Below, piece after piece: positions 1 to 11,095 of a stretch of 64,000 nucleotides of DNA. The first letter of the stretch is position 1, and every line of letters begins with the position of its first letter. This stretch comes from Archegozetes longisetosus (taxonomy: Eukaryota > Arthropoda > Arachnida > Sarcoptiformes > Trhypochthoniidae): NCBI GenBank assembly GCA_018873245.2, contig JAEMBT020000002.1:9274001-9338000 (forward strand), given 5' to 3'. The translations under genes were made by a program, and so were the position numbers. Below the pieces are notes generated by a model. It saw only the letters and a program-made list of their open reading frames with translations, made no database searches and had not been told where the DNA came from.

Positions 1-38
1 TTAATTGGTTTGACGAAGAAAACATTGCTCTATTCAGA
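1..38 (+). CDS. 3' end of an internal exon of an unidentified gene (partial)
   Basis: The first 38 bases end in TTCAGA followed at once by GTAAGT, a consensus splice donor at position 39. In the frame starting at base 3 they read NWFDEENIALFR, which looks coding. The rest of the gene lies to the left of the window, and I could not find a following exon in the next 1.7 kb. The assignment rests only on the donor and one short open frame. The family is not recognised. Confidence 0.35.
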
Positions 39-1759
39 GTAAGTTTGTTGAAGTTTAGCAAAATATTTGTTTATTTTATTGTAATTACTTGAAATACTTG
101 GAATTCATGAACTTCAATTTCGAAGCAATGCTAATCTACGTCTGCTTTGGTTTAACGGTTATTATTCATGTTATTATTACTTGTGAATGCTTTCATAAGT
201 CTGTAATATTCAGTTCAATTAATCTTAAGGGCAGCAGTTGACGTTGTATCGGATAGCATTTTATAGAAATTTAAACCACATTTCATAATGAACTGTAATT
301 ATTTTAGTCATAAGTTAAAACTGAAGGTTATTTCATAAACTGATTTCTATTATGAATTTACAAAATGTAAAACATTGCTTACGAACAAAATAATACTATA
401 TTAGTTTAATAGTAATAGTTATACTGATTTGTGGTTTCATTTGGTTTAGGTTTGCACTTAAAAACAAGAGTCAGCAGTAGCAATCAGAATTGATATCATG
501 TCATTATATCCTTTTCGTCATACAGTAGTGTCTTGAGATATGAAAATTCATAAAATAATATCATAATCAATTTAATATCATAATCAATTTTGATGACGTA
601 TTTGCAGGAGAGGCAAGTTGAAGGATCTCTTTCTTGTTTTATAGAGAATTATTCACTTTTCGAGTGTACTTTTCAGTATCTCGACAGGCTGTCAAGTTTG
701 TTTAAGCATTAGACCATATTTTATAAGCTTATTACTTGCAAAAGTATATTGACTTTCAATAAAAATAGCAAATTTCTAAACAATCAGTAACAGAGTAAAA
801 CAATCAATAACTTTTTAGAACTATTGTACTCTTTGGCCAAAAAACAAATCATTTGTCTTATTGAGAACTTGTGTGACCTCAATTTTGACAAAACAAGTAA
901 CAAACATCGATCTTTTAAACTATGATTCATTTGTTGGAAGTGAGCCCTTTGCTATTCTAAAATCAACTAAATCTTAAAAAGGGTCAACTCTCCTGATTAC
1001 CATCGTCTCAGTTATGTCTCTCATAATTACAATCATTCTCGGTATAGAAATTATTTTCTAACTCAACATCTCTAAGTAGTTCAAACTAATTGTTTGAGAA
1101 GCTACTCCTTCTGTAGGCTTGACTTACCAAAAACACAAGTTTTTAGTCATTTCGATATGACATTTGACATATTTGACAAGTTCTTGAAAATAGGTCTCAC
1201 TTTTTAAGTCAAGTCACTGTATGTTCACATCAATTCATACTGATTGATTGCATGAATTAACAATTTTCTATCAATTTAATTTAATATTCATTAATTGATT
1301 ATTGTGAGAACTGATTGTCACTCGAACTCTATCAAATTAATTTAAATGTTAAACAAAATGCTTTTATCCTTGACTTTGATTAAAATGAAGACATTAGTTG
1401 CATTTTTGGCATAGAATTCAAGTTTAAACTCTGAAATTTTAATAATTGAAACTTTTAATGATATAAATAAATGAAGTGTTCAGCTTAATGGATATTAAAA
1501 TAACTGAGGCAAAGCAACGCATAGCACATAACTTTAGTTCTCATCTATTTTTAAAGTATTTCACAGTAATTTCACATCAATTTCATAAAAAACTCACAAA
1601 AATTCAACAAAAATTTTGATTCAAAATTTATTTATTCAACAAAAGTATTATTTGGCTCATATTGCAGTAGAATTACTAAAAAATATAAATTTACAGCAAC
1701 TGTACTGTACATAAAATAAGATTTAAAACAACTGTTTAAAAAGGCCTAAATTCAAATAA
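39..1759. other. non-coding stretch, intron or intergenic
   Basis: AT-rich sequence with no open frame I would call coding on either strand. If the exon at 1-38 is real, part of this is its downstream intron or 3' region. The AATAAA-type signal for the minus-strand AKAP10 gene can be read as TTTATT around 1628-1633. Confidence 0.5.
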
Positions 1760-3417
1760 TTAAGTTGAAGTGTGCGATAACTGTTGTGTAGTATTACAAA
1801 CATCATTAACAATCATTCTTGCGATCTGCCATGCGATCTCTTCTTTCTCTTTATCACTAGAAGAATTGAGATTTAACCTTTTCATTACTTTAGTCAAAGC
1901 TCCAGACGATAGCCTATCAGGTTCTGGTTCTAAACAACTGGATATTCTTCCATATTTGTCGATATGTGTGAATTGCAATTTTCCACTTAAATCCCTTTTC
2001 CAGAGCGAATCGTGCTTTTGTTCTTCATTCCAATGACTAGACCAGTGTTTATACTTGGCTGGCGAAGCAGCCGACGTACTTTCACCATCTCTGGTTCCAA
2101 TAGAACTAACAAAACTACAGTCACTATTATAACTGCTATCACTATTTGTTCTTTTGTGGACTTGATACTTTTTACTACTATTAATATCAATTTGTATCGA
2201 TTGGATGCAATGTGTTAAATATTCAAAATAAAATTCACTTTCGAGGAATTGTCTTAAGTATGTTTTTTCGAAATATTGTATTAGAATAGCTGCCGCTTTG
2301 TCTAAACAATCACTCGAAAAATTATTTTTACCTAACTTTTCACTTATTTCATGCCTTAGATTATCACTAAACCCTAAGCTATTAGCCGTGTTATCGGAGC
2401 TGAAGAATCGGTTATAGATTGCGACCGCGTCCTCGTAATCGTTCGACAACTTTCTGTAGTTCTCAAACATAATCAAAAAGTCGACGTAAGGTTTCATGCC
2501 TTCGATTTCCATGAATTCCATAAAATTTGTAGCAAGTCTTGAATTATTAAAAAGAATATCTGCCAATCGAACAGAACTACTGGTCAATAGGTCGACTTGA
2601 TATTTACAATAATAAGTACTTCGGATGAATAGTTCGTAATAATCGTTCTCTATTCGAGTCAAAACGTAGCTTTGGGCTTCTGAGAAGAGATCATAACTAA
2701 TTTGAGATTGATCGCTCGAAAGCTTTTTTCCTATTTGATTCCTAATCTCTTCTGGAATATCAACGCTACATATTGACGATCGAGATAAGTATTTATCGAA
2801 TATTCCCATCGAATCGTTGACGAATTGCTTTTTGTAATCATCTATTTTCAACTTATTATCATTTTCTTCTTCGTTACATTTTGTATGACTTGAGCCAACA
2901 TTTTTGAGCGAAGCCGTCAGGCATTCGGTTTGAATCCAGAATCTGATCAAATGCTTGGCAACAGTCCCAATGGATTCCATGAATTGTATGAAATATGGCA
3001 AAATGTTATTATCGGAAACAATTTCTTGCAGAGACTTGTTCAAACGACAATTCATGTGAAGAGCCAGTGTTTGATCGAACATGGACTCTGCCAAAAGCAT
3101 CTGATGTGTTGGCTTCACATTTCGATGAGAATGAAGACCAGAAATGGCAGATATTGTGTTTGAAGGTGGATATGGACTTGAGGTCTGGCTTGTACTGAAT
3201 CTTAACTCATTAAAACCGTTTGAGACACTATTGACTGACTTATCATTGGATGAATTTTCATAACTTCTGTTGGATGGGTTCCCCATTGATAATATAGTGT
3301 CCAAAGCATGATCTGATCAACAATTTAAGATGATTAGTTAACTATAAATGTTTATAGATATCTGAGACGTCAATAATTCAAACCTTTTTTCTTTTTGAAG
3401 AATGTGTTAAATGGCAT
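1760..3417 (-). CDS. AKAP10: A-kinase anchor protein 10 (D-AKAP2): two RGS domains plus PKA-binding helix
   Basis: Scaffold protein that tethers protein kinase A regulatory subunits; in mammals it sits at mitochondria and endosomes. Exons: 3384-3417 and 1760-3312. The small first exon gives MPFNTFFKKKK and joins in phase to DHALDTILSMGN, matching the vertebrate N-terminus, which also has a basic FF..K stretch followed by NHALLEA. The model is 528 residues, against about 660 in human. The first RGS domain begins near SLQEIVSDNNILPYFIQFME. The second contains KYQVDLLTSSSVRLADILF and LGFSDNLRHEI. The C-terminus holds the amphipathic PKA anchor EEIAWQIARMIVNDV. The tail ends in HTST, so the mammalian PDZ-binding end (STKL) is not conserved. 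The linker splitting the first RGS domain is much shorter than in human, which explains most of the length difference. An in-frame stop just upstream of exon 2 confirms that the small first exon is needed. Confidence 0.95.
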
Positions 3418-5380
3418 TACTTTCTGATAACTGATTATTTGCCAAAATGAATACAAGTCATGGATAGATATTTACTATTATTTATACAAAACTATATTTT
3501 TAAATCAATTACACTTTACTCTATACATTATTAAATAATCAATTCATTTGTATATTATCAAATTTATTAGTATTTTAAGTGTTTGTCAATGTCTTTCAAT
3601 AATAATTTTGATAAATAAATATCTAAAACTATCAAATGATTTCATATATGTATTTATGTTGCAATCAAATTAGGACCAAAAATAGATTATGTAAATGGTT
3701 AACTGGTATTTAATACTAGAAGGCGTTTACTGAAACTTAACTAACAGATGACGCTACAACTCAAATGTTTTCAAACTTTTAGTCACAAACTTTTTCTCTA
3801 TTTACATTGAGTTTCAAATTTTTATATTTAGCTAATTTTATTAAATTTATTTTCATTTAACAATTATTCAGAACTCAATTAAAGGTATTGATCGCAGAAA
3901 TCAGTATTTTGGATCTTTGATAGTCTTTTACATTTCATAAAAATAATAAAACAGTAATAATATATTTTTTCATCTGTTTTCATATCCAAGAAATTGGTTG
4001 GTTGACAAAGACATTAATGGGAATGAAAGTTGGGATTTGGTGAAAAATATGGATATAACGAATGGAACGGAGGTGTTAAGAAAAGGATTCTATCGATCTA
4101 TTCATTGTTTATTATTGAACAAAAAGAAACAACTTACAAATGTATGAAACACTAGTCAGTATAACTATTGGTTCATATTAATGGGATATTTGGCCAACGC
4201 GTTCATGCCAAGCATCCATCCTAATTTTCAACCTTCACTCTTCTATCAAAGCTCTTTCTGAAAAATGTTTTTGCTGTTTAAAAAGAGCAGCGAGTAACAT
4301 AAGACCATTTGTCACTAACACCAGTGTCACACTCTATGACAAATTTAAACCAGTAAATTAAATTAAAATAATGAAAACAATGTTGTATTTACAGATCAAT
4401 CAATGTTAAAAACAATACGACTCGTTATTTTATTAATTTCAACACAAACTATCATCAGTATTAGTATTGGGAATCCTGTGGCTTAAGTCGTGATCAAAAT
4501 AACTTGAATGTAAATCTAATCAAATGCAATTTCTGCGAACAAACGACGTGTTCCGCTAATGGTCACTATGGTAATTACTTTCGATAAAATTCTTTTTGTA
4601 GTTATAATGGAATTTCGTGTTCTGCAGCAGAGGTTTCAGTTGAACGATCCTATTTGAATAGTAGTAATTGTAACAACAATGGCATAAGTCGTCAATCGCT
4701 TCAAAATATTCAAACTTCACAATAGATCACAAAGTATCTGACTTGTAGAATACAGTGGTTAAGTGATAGAAAGTATTTAAGATTAGCTTACAATCTTCAT
4801 TTTAGTGTTTAACTTTGTTCTGATCTCTTTTATCATTTTCGCGATTTGGTTGAAAATGATAAAACATTGTAATATTTTTTAAACAATTTTAAAACAGAAA
4901 TAACTATTAAACAGCTGTTCAATTCTCCCATCTTGTGTTCAGCTCTAAATCCTCATAAATGTGAAATAAGGGTTGAGATTTGAGAATCAAAATCTCAATT
5001 TCAATAACTGTCGAACATTTTTATAACAAAAGTTATATATGAAAACTTTAATAATTTTATTAAAAGCTCAAAACATACAAAACTTTTCGAATACAAAATT
5101 AAGTTAAAGCGCATACGGTATAAACTATGAAACTTCATACTTTTCATATACTTGAGTAGAAGATATGTGTAATAGTTCGAGCTCTCACTTGAAGTCAATT
5201 TCAAGCTAACAGTAAATATAATCATAGTATGATTACGTAATAAGTTTTTGATGTGTATCACCGCACAAGAAATTATGAATAAATAGTTTATTTAAACTTA
5301 ACTATAACTTAATGAGCAATTGATCGGACGAGAAACTAGAGGCAAAAAGGCTTATAAGTGCATCGAGAATGAATAATCCA
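3418..5380. other. intergenic, no gene seen
   Basis: Upstream region of AKAP10 and 3' flank of the minus-strand rhomboid gene. Short open frames here (for example at 5001-5261 on the minus strand) have AT-driven composition and no recognisable motif. I see no RNA gene or repeat. Confidence 0.5.
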
Positions 5381-6975
5381 TTAATCTTGTTGATTCGGAT
5401 ACTTGTCACATCTGTTAACATTAGTCTCATCGATATAATGAGACTCATTAACAATATTGAAAATAATAGCGAATCCCATAAGCAATATATAGATGATGAG
5501 TGTAAACCTAAGTAACAAAATAGTTTGTAATTTTATCATAAATTTATTTATTAAAATCCTTAAACTTCTGTCTTTCCCCTCCTTAAACTCTATTGTTTTG
5601 GATGTTTGACGGCTAGAAGTTGAGTTGTGCAGAGAGTAGACAAACATTTAAGGATTTGATTTTTATAAATATAAATGATGACAAACCAGCCCAATATGGT
5701 TTCCCATCGTTGCACTTTCAGGTTTCGCAACACATTAATACCAATCAAAAATCCAGCCAGTGCTCCGGCAAAATGTGCAGAATAACTGGTCCTGCTCGTC
5801 TCATTCTTTGCATAACGTCCATAAACAGCTACTCCGATATCAGTTCCGCCAAAAACAAGAAGTCCCGCCAATCGAATCCAATTGAATTCCATTTGCCTCC
5901 AATTCTTATTGAATAAACAAATCTCAATAAAAAGAAATGAAATGAAAGTAAAAACTAATGCATACAATGACAACGCTGGCTAGATGTGCAGAAATGAGAG
6001 CATAGACACCACCGCTGGCACCAGCCAGAAAACTAAATGGATCGGAAATCGAGGCACCGAGAGAACCAGCCACTACTCCTGTTATGTAAACAACTCCGAC
6101 TCTCCACCACTTGTGTACCATTTCTAATGGTATTCCAAGTATTAATTGAATCAGAACATTGAAGAACATATGAACGAAACTAGGAATTGAAAACTTATCA
6201 AATCAGAGAAGAATAACGAGAAAAGGATAACGAAAATGACAACAAATGGATGCTAGGCATACCCGGCATGTATAAACATATAAGTCAAGAATCTCCAGGC
6301 CTCTGATCGTCGACACGGATCGTAAATGAGAGGACTTCTCCACGGGACAGGTCCTATCGCTGATATCTCTCCGTAATCGACACAATAATATACAAAAACT
6401 GCTACTTCCACGACACTAATGACTAACAGAAAGAGTGGTGGAGGCATACAATTGTATTCTTCCATATATCTCCTTATAATCGATCGTCTTTGAGATCGTG
6501 GCACAACAGCCATCGCTGCGTATCGTATCAAGCGGTGAAGTCTTGGTCTTTGAGCACCTAAATCTCTGGCGTGAATCTTATCAACAAAATACCGGTTACT
6601 TTAAATTCAAATTCAAAATTTACTTAATCATTAAAATCATGATAAACTACGAACCATTTTCAAGAACTCTTCAAAAGTGATAGTTCCATTAGAACAAAAA
6701 TTGGATTTTTCGATCACTTCGTCCAAGACTTCCATGGGTATGTCTTCACTCAAATGATTATTACTTTCCTTTAAAATGCGTCTAAATTCCTCGCACTCGA
6801 TGACTCCATCGTGATTGCGATCATATTTGTCAAAGACTGGACGCCATAACTAGAGATAAATAGATATAAATATTTATAGAATTAATTAATAAGAAATTAA
6901 TTGACGGCATACTCTTTCCATCTGAAGGCTGACTGCTTCCTCTGATTGAGACACTGATGCAGTTCGTTTAACCAT
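5381..6975 (-). CDS. EF-hand rhomboid intramembrane serine protease (RHBDL1/2/3 type)
   Basis: Polytopic membrane protease that cleaves substrates within or next to their membrane segments. Six exons: 6913-6975, 6655-6849, 6263-6576, 5966-6179, 5687-5904 and 5381-5507; phases match at every junction, giving 376 residues. The N-terminal cytosolic part has one canonical EF-hand (DKYDRNHDGVIECEEF, about residues 28-43) and one degenerate one (SNFCSNGTITFEEF). The membrane core has the HAGFVHMFFN motif, split by intron 3. It also has GASGG with the nucleophile serine near residue 246, and the catalytic histidine in YSAHFAGALAG near residue 306. Both dyad residues are present, so it should be an active protease. 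The last exon supplies the final hydrophobic helix (TLIIYILLMGFAIIF). The EF-hands suggest calcium control, as proposed for RHBDL family members. The exact orthologue (RHBDL3 or insect rho-4) cannot be fixed without a tree. Confidence 0.93.
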
Positions 6976-7997
6976 TTTTTAAATAACTATGTAATTGAAT
7001 TGCACTTTAAAGTTATTAATTATTCAAATAAATGATGAGTGAATTAATGAAAAACTGAATGTAAGGCTTTAATAAAATAGAGTTTAATTCACAACATTAG
7101 GATTTAATAACAATGAGTAAAGTGAATGCTCTGTGACTCACTAGTGCTAACGTTAACTTTGTTAGCGAACAGCATAACAGAGCTTAAATAGCATGCAATG
7201 CATAATATAAACCTATTGCTTCTAGGTGTGACTCAAACTTTACATTAACCTTTCCTGTATAAATACCTGTTCACTAATACTTCAATAGAGACTGAAATGA
7301 AAAATGAATTGCAAACCCTCCAAGGTTTGCCTTATCGATTATCAATAGTTGTTAATTCAATAGAAATGTATTCGATCAATATTAAAAGTTATTGTGCTTT
7401 TCATTTTTAGTCGTTTTAAGTAATTTGCCTTTCATTACTTGTTAGACAAATTTCAATATCAATACCAGTTTTGCATTCGTTCGGAAAACTTATAAACAAA
7501 CTCAGCGCTTATTTTGCAAAATTAAATCTATCGCAGAGACAGCAATTAATCAATCATTTCTCTAGTCTAATGGAAAAAAAAGATTTAAAAAGCTACCATA
7601 AGGTGTTTGAATCAGTTTGACAATTTTCTCATTAGATTTAAATTTCAATCAGTATTTAATTATTTGAGCGATAACACAGTTTTTCATTTATTTGTCATTT
7701 TTGGAATCGTGATAAAACCAAGCAAACATTCAAACAAAATACGAGCTGACGTCTTATGTAAGGCACGGAATGCCAAAAAAGATATGATAGTGAAAAGCAA
7801 ATAACTGTATCGCTCATCATATCATAGCAACAATACCGACAATATCTGACAGTTTAATCATATAACTCTTTTCCCAATTCAGATCAATATGAGCTAAGGT
7901 TTGAATTGAGCCAATGATCAAACTATTAAAAGCTGGACATCAATCTAACAAGACGCGCCGTTATTACTGAGATCACTGAAATACGGCTGTAGTAAAG
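6976..7997. other. intergenic, upstream of the rhomboid gene
   Basis: AT-rich, no gene recognised. It includes a small imperfect palindromic stretch around 7147-7175 (GCTAAC...GTTAGC) of unknown meaning. Confidence 0.4.
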
Positions 7998-8405
7998 CAG
8001 TGCTCGCGTTTATGTGATGCTTTATAGAGTGCGAGGAGGCTAATTTAGCATGTGTAATAGGTGTACAATAAATAATAGATAGGTACAATCAACGTAATCT
8101 TATGTGAACTTTCAATAGGTGGCTATCTATTCAAAAGCAAATTTTGCTACAAAAACATGCAAATAATGTTTATCAACAAAGCTCTAGTCAAAACAAAATG
8201 ACACTTTTTTCAAAGATAATTATCAACAATATTTGGGACTGAAACTTACCGCTTTATATTGTGTGCTTTATACTACTTTTAGATAATAAAGAGAAACCTT
8301 TCCTCTCATTGACACTACATTGAAAACAATAAGTATAAGTAATAGGTGTAATTTAGTGCACATAGAGCCTAAAGCTGTAAAGGCACTATATAGACGCGAG
8401 CACTG
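7998..8405. mobile_element. non-autonomous inverted-repeat DNA transposon (MITE), hAT-like ends
   Basis: The left end starts CAGTGCTCGCGTTTATGTGATG at 7998. The reverse complement of the right end (8405 downwards) starts CAGTGCTCGCGTCTATATAG. The terminal inverted repeats agree well over about 27 bp, and the element is 408 bp long. No transposase frame lies inside. The CAGTG termini resemble those of hAT elements, which are known to make 8-bp target duplications. The bases flanking this copy (TAGTAAAG and GATAACAG) match only partly, so the target-site duplication is decayed or the family differs. Confidence 0.7.
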
Positions 8406-10253
8406 GATAACAGTATTCTGTTGAGAGCCTATCTTTAAATGACTTTTTTCTACTTACAATCTTAAAGTTATAACAATTTTCACAGTAAAAAATGAAACGA
8501 AAATTCTATGAATTCTTTGAGTAAAATCGTTATAAATGATTTTGAAAATAAGTCAAGCTCATAAAAACCCACTTATCATAGACTGAACTTCACATTCAAA
8601 ACTAAAACACGTAAAACATCAATTTTGAATAGAAGAACATTTTAATACGAGTCGGTTCTTATAGCTAGAAAATCAGCATTTGATTCCATTGTCAACTCGT
8701 GATAATGGCTTATCAGAAATATTTTCGAAGCAATTCTCTTCAACAATTTCAAAGAATTGGATTCCTGAGCATAGTGTACATAAAAAAGCATAAAGAGATT
8801 GACATGAAATTAGTATTTCTTTCATCCCTAGCATTCGTTTTGATCGATTAATTGAGCACTTAAATAAAGCCATCATGAATGATAACTTGTATTTTGGTCA
8901 ACACATAAATTCTTTTGCAGCAACTATTGTTGCGTTGAGTGTTCAACTTCTATTAATACCATAGATCTTTGTTGATAGAATCGAAAGATTTCTGTTCAAC
9001 ATTTGCCCATATCTTATTGACACTTAAAAGCTTAATAACCATTTATAGCAACCAGAAGTGATGTGTTGCGATCACATGATTTCCAACGGATCATAATATC
9101 TTCAGATATATAATAACTTATAGAATATTCATTATAGTAATGAAAGCAAATTAGAAATCAAGTTTGGCAACAAATTGATGCGCATGACAGAGAGGTTAAC
9201 ATAGCAACCACTTTATTCTCTTATTACTATCGTAGATTATTGAGATTTTGCTTGAACAAAATCCTTTAGCAATATGAATAAATATTGAATGATAAAAATA
9301 AGCAGCAATACTTAAACAAAAATAACATTCAATATAGCATAAGCTAAGCCAGGAATTAAAGATTTCATCAGATAATATACTCGAAGAATTAGTAGAATTC
9401 ATTCCAAATTAAAATAAGAAGATCTGTCTTCATATCGTCGGATTTTTGCTTTAGTTGGGCAAACGATAATATTAATACTTTAATGATATGTTCTTCAAAA
9501 CTTTTTCGTGTAAATGACTTATTATTACCATAAAGGTATAAAATCTAAAAAATATTTTCGTTTTCCAAACTCTTTTTCGACTGGATGAGAATTCGATTGA
9601 CAAATAAGTTAAATGTTTGATAAAAATCATTTTAAGTGTAACCTGTCACCAACTTTCATTATAAAGCTCAGAAAGACAATTTCTACGTTATAGTTGATCA
9701 AATCATTAGAGTTGAAATTTTCATACAATTTTCTCAAGCTAACGTGTAATATTGATAATTTTTTGTTGATTTTAAAATAAATTGAGCTTTAATTTTGATT
9801 ACTAAATACATATTAAAGCGTATTGTAAACCAAATAAATTAGTTATTTTCATAAACTTGAACTTGTGAAAAATTTATCGAATAGTTACATAAGTTTAATG
9901 AACTTACCAGTGCTTCTAAAGTTAATTTTAAAATAGTTTTATTATAATTAGAAATCTTTGAATTATTTTGCATAAGTGAGTTGGTTTAAAAGATTTATTA
10001 CTCAAATTTTGGTTGAAGCAGTAACTATATAATATGGGACAACGAAAGTAATCATGCAAACAACTTACAGACCAGAGCACAATTATTAGATAAATGAATT
10101 TTTCTTCAATATCTCTTGAACCTCTTGAGATAAAATGATGAAACTTTAATATATTATGTATTATTTTACTTTAATATATAATTTTGGTCTAATTCTGAAT
10201 ACCAAAAGAAACGAAATTTGAAATTCATGATTTTTTAATAGGAGTAAAATTAC
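8406..10253. other. intergenic, no gene seen
   Basis: AT-rich sequence with only short uninformative open frames, such as 8673-8876 and 9196-9402 on the minus strand. Neither has a splice context or motif that I can support. Confidence 0.4.
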
Positions 10254-10466
10254 AGACAATTCTAAATTTTTGACATAATAGCTCATAAATTTGAGGTAAA
10301 CACGCTTAAAATGCAGTAATAATTTAGAATGAGTAGAATCAAATGATAGATACGGGCTCGATTCGATTTTCTGTTCTTTTTCTATTCTTTTACTGATTTG
10401 TTCAAAATTAAGATAACGCCTCGTGGAGCTTAACTTTCTAATTGTGTTAAAGGTGTCATCGATTGC
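10254..10466 (-). CDS. orphan candidate exon, 71 codons, unidentified
   Basis: On the minus strand a strong pyrimidine-rich acceptor (TTCTTTTGCTCTCTCAG) is followed by 213 bases, exactly 71 codons. These end at a GTAATT donor, so the exon is phase 0 at both ends. The product begins AIDDTFNTIRKLSSTRRYLN and continues FEQISKRIEKEQK. The helical, basic composition and the ordering remind me loosely of small winged-helix domains in chromatin proteins (SAMD1/KAT6 N-terminal type). That likeness is weak. No partner exon was found nearby. It could be an isolated exon of a gene with large introns, a decayed gene fragment, or chance. Confidence 0.3.
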
Positions 10467-10561
10467 CTGAGAGAGCAAAAGAAGACCTATCAGTTCATTG
10501 GTTCTTATTTGAATCGTTCAATTTCTGTGATTAGAACTGCGGTAGCGAAATGTGGTAGTTT

Positions 10562-11095
10562 TAAGTGACTTTCTATGGTGTTTTAGCTTGAATTTGATGT
10601 AAAATAATATGAAAAGTCTGGTTTTTAGTGTTTAATGGTCTTAGAAGGTAGATTGAGGTACTATCGATAGAAAGGGAAATTACGTGTTCAATTATGCGTC
10701 ATCCAGCAATTTTTTATGCATGTATATCAGGGAATGCTAAAAACCCAGCCAAGAAAAATTTAATATTGTTTTAGAACATGACATTTGTTATTAAACTTTT
10801 AAAGAACTGAACTTTTATAATGCATTCATTGTTGTTGAGTTTATGTTAAATATATGTTTTAAAAATGATATTGTGATCTCTATTTTTAGCGCGTAATTTG
10901 ACACAATTATTTGTTCGATAGTACGAGCCGTACTGTTCCAGCATTTCTCTTGAATTTTAGGTGATTATTAGCTATTTTTATCTTCACGTCATTTGTGAGT
11001 TTTTTGGTTGTTTTATTGAAATTATGTTTTTATAAAGTATGATATACGATACGTAAGACTAGTATTATCTTACTTCCCAGTTTCACCATATACTT
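10562..11095. repeat. dispersed repeat, copy A (diverged, interrupted)
   Basis: Two blocks, 10562-10660 and 10915-11095, match copy B at 18508-18606 and 18606-18755 in the same order and orientation. Shared words include TAGCTTGAATT, AATAATATGAAAAGT, TAGTGT.TAAT and the ending region with GTACTGT.CCA and TTTTTATCTTCAC. The roughly 255 bp between the two blocks is absent from copy B and may be an insertion. There is no coding capacity. It is probably an old non-autonomous element of unknown class. Confidence 0.6.

Noticed and set aside
7147-7175. Palindromic GCTAACGTTAAC...GTTAGC as a regulatory operator or transposon end
   Set aside because: Too short and isolated; no second copy was noticed in the window.
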